In this document: in pieces, positions 32,221 through 40,828 of the stretch
Layout: each line of letters begins with the position of its first letter
How positions within the stretch are numbered: position 1 is the stretch's first letter
Origin: a virus
IMG/VR virus record: IMGVR_UViG_3300024999_000073
Location: 18,287 to 82,286 of that record
Length of the DNA stretch: 64,000 bases
Reading direction: 5' to 3' (one strand)
Program-made: the position numbers and the translations under genes
The notes under the pieces: model-generated
Seen by the model: the letters and a program-made list of their open reading frames with translations, nothing else
What the model was told of the DNA's origin: nothing
The model's database searches: none

Positions 32221-33978
32221 ATGGATGAGCGAACTGTTGCTACTATCGCCCGCAGCCGCGTTCTCAGCGTGGAAGTCACCGATAAACCTGTTGAAGGCGC
32301 CGGCAATGTCTTTCTCGTGTCATGGCTGGCTAAGGGCGAAACTACTATTCCAATGTGGTGGAGTCCGAGCCGGGATATTAGACTCAGGTGGTTCTGGAAG
32401 GAAAGCAACCACCTTTCCGGCGCCATCTATACTATGCAGTCGAAACTCACCGCTATCCCGGTTAGAGTCGAAGCCAGAAACATGGGCAGTAAACAGTCCG
32501 TCGCCGACGCCTATTGGTACACGGATTTAATTAACAGACTCGCTGGCTATGGCCGCGGCTGGGCATCTGAATATGGTAAGTTCGTAGAAGACCTCTTGTG
32601 CACCGATAATGGCGGATTCTTGCAGGTGATCGGAGAAGGCGACGTCACCGGCCCTATCAAGGGCATGGCGATTTCATTCTCGCACCTGGATTCGTGCCGA
32701 TGTCAACGTACAGGTAATGCTATCTATCCCGTGATCTATACCGACGAGCATGGAAAACGTTGGAAGTTGCACTTTACCCGTATCATGGAGTCGTCGCAGA
32801 TGCCTTCAACAGCGGCAGAAATGAACGGCGTTGGTTTCTGTAGTATTTCGCGCTGCGCTCAAGTAGCACAAACTCTGATCGATATTCTCACTTATAAACA
32901 GGAGAAACTAGGGTCTAGACCCCATCGTGAGCTTATCATTACCAGGGGAGGTTTGGATCCGAAAGATATAGCAGCCGCTTTTGGCCTGGCCGAACAAAAA
33001 CAGGATCAGGTAGGCTTGACCAGGTACTCGAAAATAGTAGTCGGCGGTAGCGCGGCTCTACCTGAAGCCGATATAAGAGAGGTCAAACTCTCGGAACTCC
33101 CCGATGGATTTGATGAAGAAAGTAGCACGACTCTGGGCATGGCTGTCATCGCTATGGCCCTCGGTACCGATCCACGCGAGCTTTTCCCGGCTCTAACATC
33201 AGGAGCTACTCGCGCCGATGCTCTATTACAACATTTGAAGCAAAGAGGTAAGGGACCTGGACAGATTTTACAGGCTACTGAGGTCATGTTCAATTTCAAG
33301 TTTTTGCCCGCTCATCTTAGATTCGCCTCTGACTTCCAGGACGATGCCCAGGATCGTCAGTCCGCGGAAATAAAGATGGTCAGGGTTAATAAGAGAGTCC
33401 AGGATTTAGCCAGCGGCGTCATGGATGATCGCGTTCAGCACGAGCAAATGCTCAACGACGGCGACATCGATCAAGCTCAATTCGATAGACTTGAGTTGTC
33501 GGATGGGCGACTCCCGGAAGGCATTCCTGTGATCGCTCTTTTCTTCTCGAAGGAGAAGAATGTCAGACAATACCTGGATATGGGTGTAGAGAACCCATTG
33601 GACGTCAATAAGAATAATCCTGAGCTAATGCTGGCTAAGATTACAGATAAAAGACAGAGTGTGTACACCGCGCTCGCCAATACCAATAATCCAGATGAAC
33701 GTTGGTTGGCTTATAAGGCCGATTCCGCTCTCAATCAGTTGGAAGTCTTGTATCTGCCTACTCAAGTCCAGGTTGAGGAAGGAATGCCCAAGACCAGCGT
33801 GCCCGGCAAGAATGGCAATGGAACCAAACCCGCACCCCCTAATAAAGGCGATCTCAGAAGCGTAGCCGGGAGTGATTATATCGATCCCAGAAATAGGAGA
33901 GTTGATCTTACGCAACCTTCTCATGCCGAAACTAGCTATGGTGAGGCTATGGATGCAGCCTCAGGAGGCGAGTCTTGA
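32221..33978 (+). CDS. Portal protein
   Basis: 585 residues, with GAGGTG before the ATG. Position directly after the large terminase, the length, 'WWSPSRDIRLRWFWKESNHLSGAIYTMQSKLTAIP' near the start, and a long helical C-terminal part with an acidic, Pro-rich tail fit a portal, the dodecameric ring through which DNA enters. No single motif proves it. A very short frame (32172-32228) overlaps its start and begins with the same 11 bases, ATGGATGAGCG. Confidence 0.75.
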   Translation: MDERTVATIARSRVLSVEVTDKPVEGAGNVFLVSWLAKGETTIPMWWSPSRDIRLRWFWKESNHLSGAIYTMQSKLTAIPVRVEARNMGSKQSVADAYWYTDLINRLAGYGRGWASEYGKFVEDLLCTDNGGFLQVIGEGDVTGPIKGMAISFSHLDSCRCQRTGNAIYPVIYTDEHGKRWKLHFTRIMESSQMPSTAAEMNGVGFCSISRCAQVAQTLIDILTYKQEKLGSRPHRELIITRGGLDPKDIAAAFGLAEQKQDQVGLTRYSKIVVGGSAALPEADIREVKLSELPDGFDEESSTTLGMAVIAMALGTDPRELFPALTSGATRADALLQHLKQRGKGPGQILQATEVMFNFKFLPAHLRFASDFQDDAQDRQSAEIKMVRVNKRVQDLASGVMDDRVQHEQMLNDGDIDQAQFDRLELSDGRLPEGIPVIALFFSKEKNVRQYLDMGVENPLDVNKNNPELMLAKITDKRQSVYTALANTNNPDERWLAYKADSALNQLEVLYLPTQVQVEEGMPKTSVPGKNGNGTKPAPPNKGDLRSVAGSDYIDPRNRRVDLTQPSHAETSYGEAMDAASGGES

Positions 33979-33992
33979 AGGTAACACAAATG

Positions 33993-34088
33993 CAACCACG
34001 GATTTCACGAATTACACAGATTTCTTTATTATAAAAACAAATCCGTGAAATCTGTGAAAGTCGAGCAAAGCTCGACAATCCGTGGTTG
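33993..34088. repeat. Fold-back element with CACGGATT arms
   Basis: CAACCACGGATT (33993-34004) pairs with AATCCGTGGTTG (34077-34088); inside are CACAGATTT / AAATCCGTGAAATCTGTG blocks and a perfect 7-bp hairpin GTCGAGC-AAA-GCTCGAC. Related blocks occur near 25873 and 35512. Confidence 0.7.
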
Positions 34089-34105
34089 TTCTTTAGGAGA
34101 TTGCT

Positions 34106-34426
34106 ATGATTAAGGAAATGGGCTTGCCCAGAGGCACGAAGGGCGAAAAGCGCCCACGAATAAAAGAAAAGAAAGATAAATCAGGCGTCATCGCAAAGAT
34201 CATAAAAGCGATCACTCCTAGAACTGAGTATGATTACGCATACGCTTATTGCGAAGCCTGGAAGTGGCACATATTCTGGTGCAATGCTTATCTGTCTTAT
34301 CTTATACAACGTAGTAAAATCACCGCAGAAGAAGCCGAAGATATTGCCCAAAAAGTCGGTATAATCAGGAGCAAAGACAGTTACGATGTGGTCTACAGGA
34401 AAGCAAGCGATGCTGTCAAAAATTGA
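34106..34426 (+). CDS. Unknown 106-residue protein in the head operon
   Basis: Basic N-terminus ('RGTKGEKRPRIKEKKDKSG'), then helices with many aromatic residues ('YDYAYAYCEAWKWHIFWCNAYLSYLIQRS'). TAGGAG precedes the ATG. It overlaps the gpF-like gene by 17 bases. Possibly a small head component; no family recognised. Confidence 0.5.
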   Translation: MIKEMGLPRGTKGEKRPRIKEKKDKSGVIAKIIKAITPRTEYDYAYAYCEAWKWHIFWCNAYLSYLIQRSKITAEEAEDIAQKVGIIRSKDSYDVVYRKASDAVKN

Positions 34427-35027
34427 CATGGATTTCAAACAGGGATATGAGGCTGATTTCGGCGTCAATGTCCGCAACTGCGTGCGCAGCCTTTGGGCTG
34501 AGCTTTCGGATTCGTTCACGTTTGTAAATGATATGGCCGGTATCATTCGCAGAGGCTATGTCAATGCCTGGCGTGAAGGCGCGACCGCCTGCGGCATCCA
34601 ACAATCCGAGTTTACCGACGAAGAACGCTTTGCCATCGAAGATGCTATCAATAGCGAACTCGTGTATCTGCCCGGTTTCGCCAGCGACGTTGCCAAAGGC
34701 ACGAAATCAAGTGGCGCTAAACTAGGTCACTGGCTTAGACGCGCTGAGATGTGGACTAATAGATACTCTGCGATCAAAAGCCAGGCTATGACAATGGCCT
34801 GTAAGGATCGCAAGCTGATGTGGTCTATAGACTCCGTAGGCTGTATCGAGCATTGTCGAGATTGCCTGCGACTCAATAACAGAGTCTATCGAGCTAGTAC
34901 ATGGAGGCGTTATAATATTTTCCCGAGAATGTGGGCGCTTGCCTGCAAAGGCCGAAATTGCTGCTGCAGTTTTTCGCCTACCACCGCACCCGCGACCAAA
35001 GGCCGCCCTCCGAGTATAGGCAGGTGA
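34410..35027 (+). CDS. Mu gpF-like head morphogenesis protein
   Basis: 205 residues from the ATG at 34410 (AGGAAAG upstream). Helical N-terminal two-thirds, then 'CIEHCRDCLRLNNRVYRASTWRR....LACKGRNCCCSF', which matches the Cys-rich C-terminal signature of the phage Mu F / SPP1 gp7 minor head family (typically CxxCxxL..G..y....wp..H..CRC). These proteins join the procapsid near the portal. The usual final His is replaced here by a Cys-rich run. Confidence 0.75.
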   Translation: MLSKIDMDFKQGYEADFGVNVRNCVRSLWAELSDSFTFVNDMAGIIRRGYVNAWREGATACGIQQSEFTDEERFAIEDAINSELVYLPGFASDVAKGTKSSGAKLGHWLRRAEMWTNRYSAIKSQAMTMACKDRKLMWSIDSVGCIEHCRDCLRLNNRVYRASTWRRYNIFPRMWALACKGRNCCCSFSPTTAPATKGRPPSIGR

Positions 35028-35030
35028 AAC

Positions 35031-35513
35031 GTGGCAAGACATATCACCGCCGCCGAAGCTGACCGCATCCTTAGAAAAGTTCTCAAGGATGTGGCGAAGT
35101 TGGCTAAGAAAAGAATGCTACAACCAACATCCACCTGGAAACATAGCGTTGATTTCAATGTCTCAGAGCCAGCGGTTGTCGCCGGTGATTTGAAAACCGA
35201 GGTTATTACTCATGATCCCCCTTATTATTTTCTAGACGAAGGCACAAAGACTCCTCGTCATGCTGCAATGACAGAAGACTTCTCACCTAAAACTAGCGTA
35301 AGATCGTTCAAGGCAAGTGCGGGATCGGGAGGTCTTTTATTCGTTCATAGGAAAATTCAAAAACCTGGCATCGAAGCTCGTAAATGGACGGAGATGACTG
35401 CTCTTGAGTATGGCCCGATCCTGCAATCGGCTATAGATCAGGCTATCGCCGGTATCGCCCATAAAGGGCTGTTTGGCCTCGCCAGGCAACGCCGTGGTGT
35501 TATTGGTGAATAA
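35031..35513 (+). CDS. HK97 gp10-like head-tail or minor tail protein
   Basis: 160 residues from a GTG with AGGTG upstream. 'VLKDVAKLAKKRMLQ....GTSTWKHSVDF' type helix then strands, with 'YYFLDEGTKTPRHAAMT' matching the 'V.fGT....' turn of HK97 gp10 family proteins that help complete the head-tail joint. Basic C-terminus. Followed by a repeat block and a near-palindrome copy (35540). Confidence 0.65.
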   Translation: MARHITAAEADRILRKVLKDVAKLAKKRMLQPTSTWKHSVDFNVSEPAVVAGDLKTEVITHDPPYYFLDEGTKTPRHAAMTEDFSPKTSVRSFKASAGSGGLLFVHRKIQKPGIEARKWTEMTALEYGPILQSAIDQAIAGIAHKGLFGLARQRRGVIGE

Positions 35514-35562
35514 AAATCTGTGAAATCGTGGTTAAAACCCGTGAATGTTCGCAGATTTCACT
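35510..35562. repeat. CACGGATT-type repeat joined to a near-palindrome copy
   Basis: AAAAATCTGTGAAATCGTGG, a few bases, then CCGTGAATGTTCGCAGATTT. It resembles the right part of the fold-back element at 33993 and shows the two repeat families side by side. Confidence 0.6.
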
Positions 35563-35639
35563 CTTGTCGCTTGCGCTTTTAGACTATTCTTGTTACAATC
35601 ATACACAGACGTGGCGCGCCCACGGAAAGGTTGACTCCT

Positions 35640-37322
35640 ATGCCTTATAGAATGCGTAAGCAAGGCGATAAGAAATACTGCATCTTCAACTCAGAGACAG
35701 GGGAAAATAAGGGTTGTAGCGACACCGAGAAGATGGCCGCCGCTCACATGCGTGCTCTTTACTCTCATAGTGACGATAAGAAAGAGCTTGCGGAGATCGA
35801 AACTGAGTTCCTTTCTGCTATCGCAGACTATGAAAAGGAGTCTGAAACTCCTTTCGATCCTGTAGTTCTCAAAGAAATCATCGACGCCAGTCCCGAAGAC
35901 CTGGAGAAGATGTCTCTTTTAGCTGACGCTTATATACCCTGGGCCCCGGCTAAGTCCTACTCTGAACTTGAGGAACAGGAGTCAGCTAGAGAACGTCTCT
36001 CTAAAGCCCTTAAACTCATTGCCCAGTTTCCTGATATGGCCCGCGAGCTTATTTTTGATCCCGAAACCCCGCAGAAGGCCGCCGCTATCGAAGACCTGGC
36101 CTCCCAACTCGCAGACCGTCTGGATAAACTCGAAACTCAACCAGCCGCTATAGAAGAGGATGGTTATGGGGAAAACAAGGAAACTCCGAGAAAGAAACAC
36201 AAATCCATCCAAGAGAATCTCGAAGAAGCTGTTATTGCTGTTTTGAAATCCGTGGGGTTGTACAAAGAAGCCCCTGCAGATGGCCTGATGGTCTGGAAAG
36301 ATACAGACTCCGGCCAATATCGTTGGTTCGCCCGCTATTCAACTAATTTTCGCGACAACGATAACCCTCCTGAGATTATTTCCGAACAGAGTCATCGCCT
36401 GTTCGTAGATAAAGTTGAAAAGGGACTCGCTCCCTTCCCCGAACTGTGGATTTGGCATGGTAAGTCACTTCGCATTGGCCGCTCTGCCTGGGTCGGTTAT
36501 GACGACGCTGGTTTTGCTATGTCCGCAGGAGCTTTCCTTCCGGGTTGCGAGGATGCCGCCGATTTCCTGGCGCATCAAAAGGATGTCGCTCTCAGTCATG
36601 GGATGCCCGTATCTACGATTAGGAGAGACCCATCCGATCCTACCATCATCATCGAGCACGAGACCAGGGAAATAAGCGTACTTCCGCGTTACGCTGCGGC
36701 CAATAAGCTCACAAGTTTTCACGCCTTGAAAGAGGAGGCAAACATGGCAATTCCTACTGAGCAAAGAAAAAAGCTAATCAACTGGGGTCTTCCTGAGGAT
36801 GTGATCGCGAAGGTCGAAGGTGTTAATCTCACCATCGCCGACAAGGCTGTCGAAGCTGGCGTCGAGCATAAAGAGAATAAGGACGCTGTTCCTCCAGACG
36901 CTGTCGCTGCACCCGTGGTTACAGAGACTATCGAAACTACGGGGTCTATAGACCACATCATTCCTGAGGCTGAGACTGTCCCCGATGAACTTCCGCCTTC
37001 TCGCAGGGAAGTCGCTGAAACTCTGGCGACTATCCTGACCGAGCAGACGAAAGTAATCGAGGCTCTGGCTATTCAAACCAAAGAGATGAATGCGCGTGTT
37101 GAGGCCCTGGAGATCTCCAATAAGGAGGCTGCGAGCAATCGCTTTACTCCATTGGCGTCTATTATGACCTCGCTCGGCCTGGATAAGCAATCTCCAATCG
37201 GCGCGGCTGGTGCAGAAGTAAAACCTGACGACCCACTCGCAAATCAGAAACCGAAGGAAGCCGCAGATGGGAACGCCGGTAAAATCGGCATCCCATTCAT
37301 TGACCAAATGTTGGTGGGGTAG
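35640..37322 (+). CDS. Capsid maturation protease fused to scaffold
   Basis: 560 residues from the ATG at 35640 (GGAAAGG upstream). N-terminus 'PYRMRKQGDKKYCIFNSETGENKGCS' is a short domain I have seen in phage head proteins. Residues 205-365 ('LMVWKDTDSGQYRWFARYSTNFRDND', 'WIWHGKSLRIGRSAWVGYDDAGFAMSAGAF', 'HGMPVSTIRRDPSDPTIIIEHETREISVLPRYAAANKLTSF') have the shape of an XkdF/prohead-protease domain, ending in the usual 'EISVLP..AAAN'. The last 200 residues are a coiled coil ('EQTKVIEALAIQTKEMNARVEALEI') like a scaffold. The capsid gene follows. Catalytic residues are not certain. Confidence 0.65.
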   Translation: MPYRMRKQGDKKYCIFNSETGENKGCSDTEKMAAAHMRALYSHSDDKKELAEIETEFLSAIADYEKESETPFDPVVLKEIIDASPEDLEKMSLLADAYIPWAPAKSYSELEEQESARERLSKALKLIAQFPDMARELIFDPETPQKAAAIEDLASQLADRLDKLETQPAAIEEDGYGENKETPRKKHKSIQENLEEAVIAVLKSVGLYKEAPADGLMVWKDTDSGQYRWFARYSTNFRDNDNPPEIISEQSHRLFVDKVEKGLAPFPELWIWHGKSLRIGRSAWVGYDDAGFAMSAGAFLPGCEDAADFLAHQKDVALSHGMPVSTIRRDPSDPTIIIEHETREISVLPRYAAANKLTSFHALKEEANMAIPTEQRKKLINWGLPEDVIAKVEGVNLTIADKAVEAGVEHKENKDAVPPDAVAAPVVTETIETTGSIDHIIPEAETVPDELPPSRREVAETLATILTEQTKVIEALAIQTKEMNARVEALEISNKEAASNRFTPLASIMTSLGLDKQSPIGAAGAEVKPDDPLANQKPKEAADGNAGKIGIPFIDQMLVG

Positions 37323-37356
37323 TAATACGCTCGTACCAACAGAAGGAAGGTTTTAC

Positions 37357-38805
37357 ATGGACGAACAATTGCTTCAAGTTCTGCAAAATCAACAGGCTTT
37401 GCTTGAGGCCCTGGCGGAGAAGTCGGCTGGCGTCCAGTTGAATGCCGGTTATCACCAGAAAGTCCCGGCTCAATTCCGCACGGCCAACCCTCTCCACGGT
37501 AGCAGCGGTCTGTTCAGCACTCCTGGCCTGGAGCGCGATATCATCACCGCCCATATCCGCCCCTACGGTATTGGCGCCAGTCTGCCTTTGATCCCCAGTG
37601 TCTACCAAGACCCTCGCTTTGGCAGTATCACTGGCTTTACCGCACCCGTTGGCAATCAACCTGTTCATGCCTGCGACGACGCCCCCTATGCTTACATGAA
37701 AGGGTGTAATCTCACCGCGCGCTTTGGCCGCATCCGCTATGACACTAACACTATCGACATCAACGAAGTCATGCTGAAATTGCACCGCGGCGATTTCACC
37801 GATCTGCGCTTGCGCGGGCAACTCCTGGGTATGACTGACATCGGCCCCAAAAATATCGATCAGGGCCAGGTTCTCAATGTGATGACCGCCGCAGAAATGG
37901 TGACGGTTGGCGTATTGTTCGAACGCGAACTCAGCCGCCAAATCTGGCAGGGGTCTTTCTTGATCGCCAATGAGTTCCCCGGCCTCGACGTTCAAATCGC
38001 AACCGGCCAGCGCGATGCCGACACTAACGCGCTTTGCACCGCTCTCGATTCTGACGTCAAGAACTTCAACTACCGCATGATCGAGACTAACTGCAATCTC
38101 ATGGTCACGTATCTGAGTATGCTCGAAGCCTATCTGCATACCAACGCCGAACGCATGGGTCTCATGCCCGTGCAGTGGATCATAGCCATACGCCCCGAAC
38201 TCTGGGAGCAACTCACGGCTTGCTGGCCGTGCGCTTATAACACCAATAAGTGCGCGAGTCAGTCTGAAACTGGCGCTACGACTGTGATCGATGGCCGTGA
38301 GATGGTAACTTTACGCGATGCTATGCGTAATGGCCTGTTCATCGACATCAATGGCCGCCGCTATCCTGTGATAAAGGATGTGGGCATCTTCGAGCACAAT
38401 AACGTCAATAACGAACACTTGCTCCCCGGCCAGTACGCATCCTCGATCTATATGGTCCCGCTCACTATCATCGGCGGAATGCAGGTGGCGTACCGCGAGC
38501 ACGTGGACTACCGCGAAGCTCAGCCCGATATCGCATTCATGCGCGGTATGGAAGGTTTCTGGACTGACGGCGGCGCCTATAACTGGGCGCTTGAGCAGAT
38601 CAAGTGGTGCTATAAGTTCGCCGCTAAGACTGAACAACGTGTGGTCTTGCGCACCCCGCAACTCGCGGGCCGCATCGACGCCGTTGGCTATCAGCCGCTG
38701 CAGCACTTCCGCGACAGCGATCCCACCTCAGCTTACCACTTCGATGGAGGCGTAAGTGTACGACCTGGTATGAGTACACCATACGCTATCTGGTCTGGGA
38801 GGTAA
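37357..38805 (+). CDS. Probable major capsid protein
   Basis: 482 residues from the ATG at 37357, which has GAAGGAAGG upstream. It follows the protease/scaffold gene, is backed by two tandem terminators, and uses mostly C-ending codons unlike its neighbours, all signs of a highly expressed capsid gene. An N-terminal coiled stretch ('LLQVLQNQQALLEALAEKS') could be a delta domain removed on maturation. 'GFTAPVGNQPVHACDDAPYAYMKGCNLTARFGRIRYDTNTIDINEVM' and 'SSIYMVPLTIIGGMQVAYREHVDY' fit HK97-like beta strands but I do not recognise a named family. Confidence 0.7.
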   Translation: MDEQLLQVLQNQQALLEALAEKSAGVQLNAGYHQKVPAQFRTANPLHGSSGLFSTPGLERDIITAHIRPYGIGASLPLIPSVYQDPRFGSITGFTAPVGNQPVHACDDAPYAYMKGCNLTARFGRIRYDTNTIDINEVMLKLHRGDFTDLRLRGQLLGMTDIGPKNIDQGQVLNVMTAAEMVTVGVLFERELSRQIWQGSFLIANEFPGLDVQIATGQRDADTNALCTALDSDVKNFNYRMIETNCNLMVTYLSMLEAYLHTNAERMGLMPVQWIIAIRPELWEQLTACWPCAYNTNKCASQSETGATTVIDGREMVTLRDAMRNGLFIDINGRRYPVIKDVGIFEHNNVNNEHLLPGQYASSIYMVPLTIIGGMQVAYREHVDYREAQPDIAFMRGMEGFWTDGGAYNWALEQIKWCYKFAAKTEQRVVLRTPQLAGRIDAVGYQPLQHFRDSDPTSAYHFDGGVSVRPGMSTPYAIWSGR

Positions 38806-38854
38806 TTTACTCAAATAGTCCGATTTACACTGTAATAGTAATGACGACTGCAAT

Positions 38855-38886
38855 AAAGAGGGCCTGGAAAACCAGGCCCTCTTTTT
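38855..38886 (+). terminator. Strong terminator after the capsid gene
   Basis: AAAGAGGGCCTGG, AAAA loop, CCAGGCCCTCTTTTT. Confidence 0.9.
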
Positions 38887-38918
38887 CTGTTATTCTATTT
38901 CTATCACAGATCAGTTCT

Positions 38919-38949
38919 AAAAGAGCCTGGATTTCTCCAGGCTCTTTTT
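38919..38949. terminator. Second terminator, shared by both strands
   Basis: AAAAGAGCCTGG, 6-base loop, CCAGGCTCTTTTT. It also lies at the end of the leftward gene at 38948. Confidence 0.85.
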
Positions 38950-39160
38950 ATTCTGCGAATGTTCCCGCTATACTTGCAAAGAACAAAAAAATCGCTACGC
39001 CGCCTAAACCGAAACACACGCTTGCGCCCACGATCAGCAATATCCCAGGTATCTTGTCTCGAAAACGGCATAAGTGTTCGAGTTCGTGTCTCCCAAAAAG
39101 CCATAGAGAAAATCCATTGACTAGTAACGCTAACCCAGAAAACAAGAATGCTATTATCAT
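38948..39160 (-). CDS. Small membrane protein
   Basis: 70 residues with two hydrophobic helices (about 1-21 and 40-66) and a basic loop ('GRHELEHLCRFRDK'). The near-palindrome at 38954 encodes its last residues (GTFAE). ATGA overlap with the upstream gene. Function unknown. Confidence 0.5.
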   Translation of the reverse strand: MIIAFLFSGLALLVNGFSLWLFGRHELEHLCRFRDKIPGILLIVGASVCFGLGGVAIFLFFASIAGTFAE

Positions 39161-39447
39161 TGCGCCTCCATATTCGGGTACGCTCTCACCAGCTTGCGTG
39201 CCTTTTTCATAACCTCCGCGCCGAATGGCCCGTTCTCGTCGTCGCTAGCTTTGGTGGTGAACGCAAAGAAGATCAGACATGATAGGCAACTACAACTATA
39301 TAAGTGATCGGCGGCGGTGAATGTTGCGTCTCTGAGAAGTTGACTGGAAGATATACCGTTTTTACGACAAGTCTTTAGTAAGCCTTCCAGTTCCTCGATG
39401 TATTCACGTGTCCAACCAGAGTTAGACGGAGGGGTTATTGAGAACAT
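39157..39447 (-). CDS. Unknown Cys-containing 96-residue protein
   Basis: Start at 39447, directly behind AGAGGAGGTC, a near-perfect ribosome site inside the end of the upstream gene. 'LEGLLKTCRKNGISSSQLLRDATFTAADHLYSCSCLSCLIFFAF' has a CSCLSC cluster. The longer frame from 39519 has no site. Function unknown. Confidence 0.5.
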   Translation of the reverse strand: MFSITPPSNSGWTREYIEELEGLLKTCRKNGISSSQLLRDATFTAADHLYSCSCLSCLIFFAFTTKASDDENGPFGAEVMKKARKLVRAYPNMEAQ

Positions 39448-40015
39448 TTTTGACCTCCTCTGACTTCGGTTCGAACTCCGTGGCCTTCTTGTAGGGCAGG
39501 AACGGGTCCTTGTCCTCATAGTTCATCGGCATGATGAGCGCAAAGCAGCGCGCTCCCGGAATTCCACCACCAGCATCGATGCGCCCAACGATCTCTATAG
39601 GGGATTCTTTTGTGAAAACCCTCAGCAACACTGGGCCTGTCATGCCAGATATGGTCTCCCTGAGAAACTTGACGTCCACGGCGACGACGATCGGTTCTTC
39701 TTTCCGCTGCGCTATCCTGGCAATGTTCGGGTATTCCATACTATACATGCTGTAATCATAGGTCTCCAAGTACCTGCCTATGCAAAGAACCCTTTGTGTA
39801 CCGTTCTGGAGAAGCGATGGGGGTAGTAATGCCTTCGTCTCGACAGCGTGGACGAAAAATCCATTCGTTGACTCTGCGATACCTTTCTCGCAATTTATGT
39901 TCACGCATTCCAAACGTGGACGGTAATGATCTTTTGATGTTGCTTTCAATAGCCAGCGCATAATACGCGCCGCTACCGGACTTAGCTTTACAATACTCTT
40001 GAGTTCGTGTTCCAT
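39422..40015 (-). CDS. DNA sliding-clamp-like (DnaN-type) protein
   Basis: 197 residues from 40015 (AGAGG upstream); an extension to 40051 would add REHSQDKRQTK from the near-palindrome. 'ARPRLECVNINCEKGIAESTNGFFVHAVE' type strand pairs and 'VDVKFLRETISGMTGPVLLRVFTKESPIEIVG......CFALIMPM' match beta-clamp domains, whose last strand reads '..YVVMPM'. About half the length of a full clamp, so one and a half to two domains. It could tether a polymerase or other enzyme. It lies in the leftward accessory block, far from the replication genes. Confidence 0.55.
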   Translation of the reverse strand: MEHELKSIVKLSPVAARIMRWLLKATSKDHYRPRLECVNINCEKGIAESTNGFFVHAVETKALLPPSLLQNGTQRVLCIGRYLETYDYSMYSMEYPNIARIAQRKEEPIVVAVDVKFLRETISGMTGPVLLRVFTKESPIEIVGRIDAGGGIPGARCFALIMPMNYEDKDPFLPYKKATEFEPKSEEVKNVLNNPSV

Positions 40016-40051
40016 TTTTGTTTGCCTCTTATCTTGCGAATGTTCCCGCAT

Positions 40052-40492
40052 TTAGTGGATTGGTTCGTACCTGCACCAGATTACATCTGGGCATAATTTC
40101 TCTATGATCGGGTGCAGCACTTCCCAATTGCCGCCGCCTAATCCACAACCGATTTTCCACGGCGCGTAGACCTCAAGCTCGCTTATCATGGCATATTCCG
40201 CAACTTTCGGCCACACCATCTTGTGAGCCTGGTAGTTTGTGTATCTGCGTTGCCATCCAACGTCGCGCTGGCAAAACAGATTTGCTACTACAATCGATGG
40301 AAATATCTGAACAAATTGCACATCTCCGAGATGAAACGTCCCAAAATACTCCTGATATGCCCAGTACACAGAAGGCCATTTATTCTTGATTTGCAAGGCT
40401 AGACCAGCACCCATTACCCCATCCATGTTTACCTGGTGCGCGATCAAGCCAATTTCTATGGTGAGAATGTCTTTCTTGATTACTTGTGCCAT
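40052..40492 (-). CDS. Macro-domain (ADP-ribose-binding) protein
   Basis: 146 residues. 'IGLIAHQVNMDGVMGAGLALQIKNKWP' is the first ligand loop (AH.VN..G.MGAGiAlqik), 'GDVQFVQI....VANLFCQRDVG' the central strands, and 'VYAPWKIGCGLGGGNWEVLHPII' the second loop. Such proteins bind or hydrolyse ADP-ribose derivatives, for example ADP-ribose-1''-phosphate from tRNA repair, or reverse ADP-ribosylation used by hosts as defence. An RNA ligase is encoded at 6.5 kb, so an RNA-repair link is possible. One base separates it from the next gene. Confidence 0.85.
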   Translation of the reverse strand: MAQVIKKDILTIEIGLIAHQVNMDGVMGAGLALQIKNKWPSVYWAYQEYFGTFHLGDVQFVQIFPSIVVANLFCQRDVGWQRRYTNYQAHKMVWPKVAEYAMISELEVYAPWKIGCGLGGGNWEVLHPIIEKLCPDVIWCRYEPIH

Positions 40493-40493
40493 A

Positions 40494-40814
40494 TCAATCT
40501 GTTACACGACGTGGTGCAGCTGGGGTATATTCGCGTTGGCGCACAACCCAATACTCGCCAGGCACAATTTCAACAGCATTATGCTCCTGATGATCGACTG
40601 TGGTTGGTTCTGCAACCACTAACAGCATACGCTCATCAACTTGAAAAAGCTGAGCGCAAGCAGCGTCGATGCTGTGGTGGTGTCCTGTGGCCTCGCCACG
40701 CGCCAGGATTAGCCGGGCGTTTTCTGGTGCAATGACTTTCATGTTTCCACGTTGTTCTTTCCTCGTCCTCACGGAGATAAGTAGAACATCGCCTTGCCTT
40801 AGTTGTTTCTTCAT
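40494..40814 (-). CDS. Conserved 106-residue protein of unknown function
   Basis: 'RQGDVLLISVRTR', 'RLILARGEATGHHHSID', 'MLLVVAEPTTVDHQEHNAVEIVPGEYWVVRQREYTPAAPRRVTD' is a recognisable conserved small protein with a HHH in the centre, which may bind metal. I recall it from phages and actinobacteria but know no function. It sits 14 bases downstream of the tetrapeptide-repeat gene, so the two may act together. AAAGGAG precedes the ATG. Confidence 0.65.
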   Translation of the reverse strand: MKKQLRQGDVLLISVRTRKEQRGNMKVIAPENARLILARGEATGHHHSIDAACAQLFQVDERMLLVVAEPTTVDHQEHNAVEIVPGEYWVVRQREYTPAAPRRVTD

Positions 40815-40828
40815 TTCGATCTCCTTTT

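Noticed and set aside
32172-32228. 18-residue gene before the portal
   Set aside because: Shares its first 11 bases with the portal start and overlaps it; more likely a short duplication than a gene.
37297-38211. 304-codon minus-strand frame opposite the capsid gene
   Set aside because: Produced by the strong codon bias of the capsid gene; no ribosome site.
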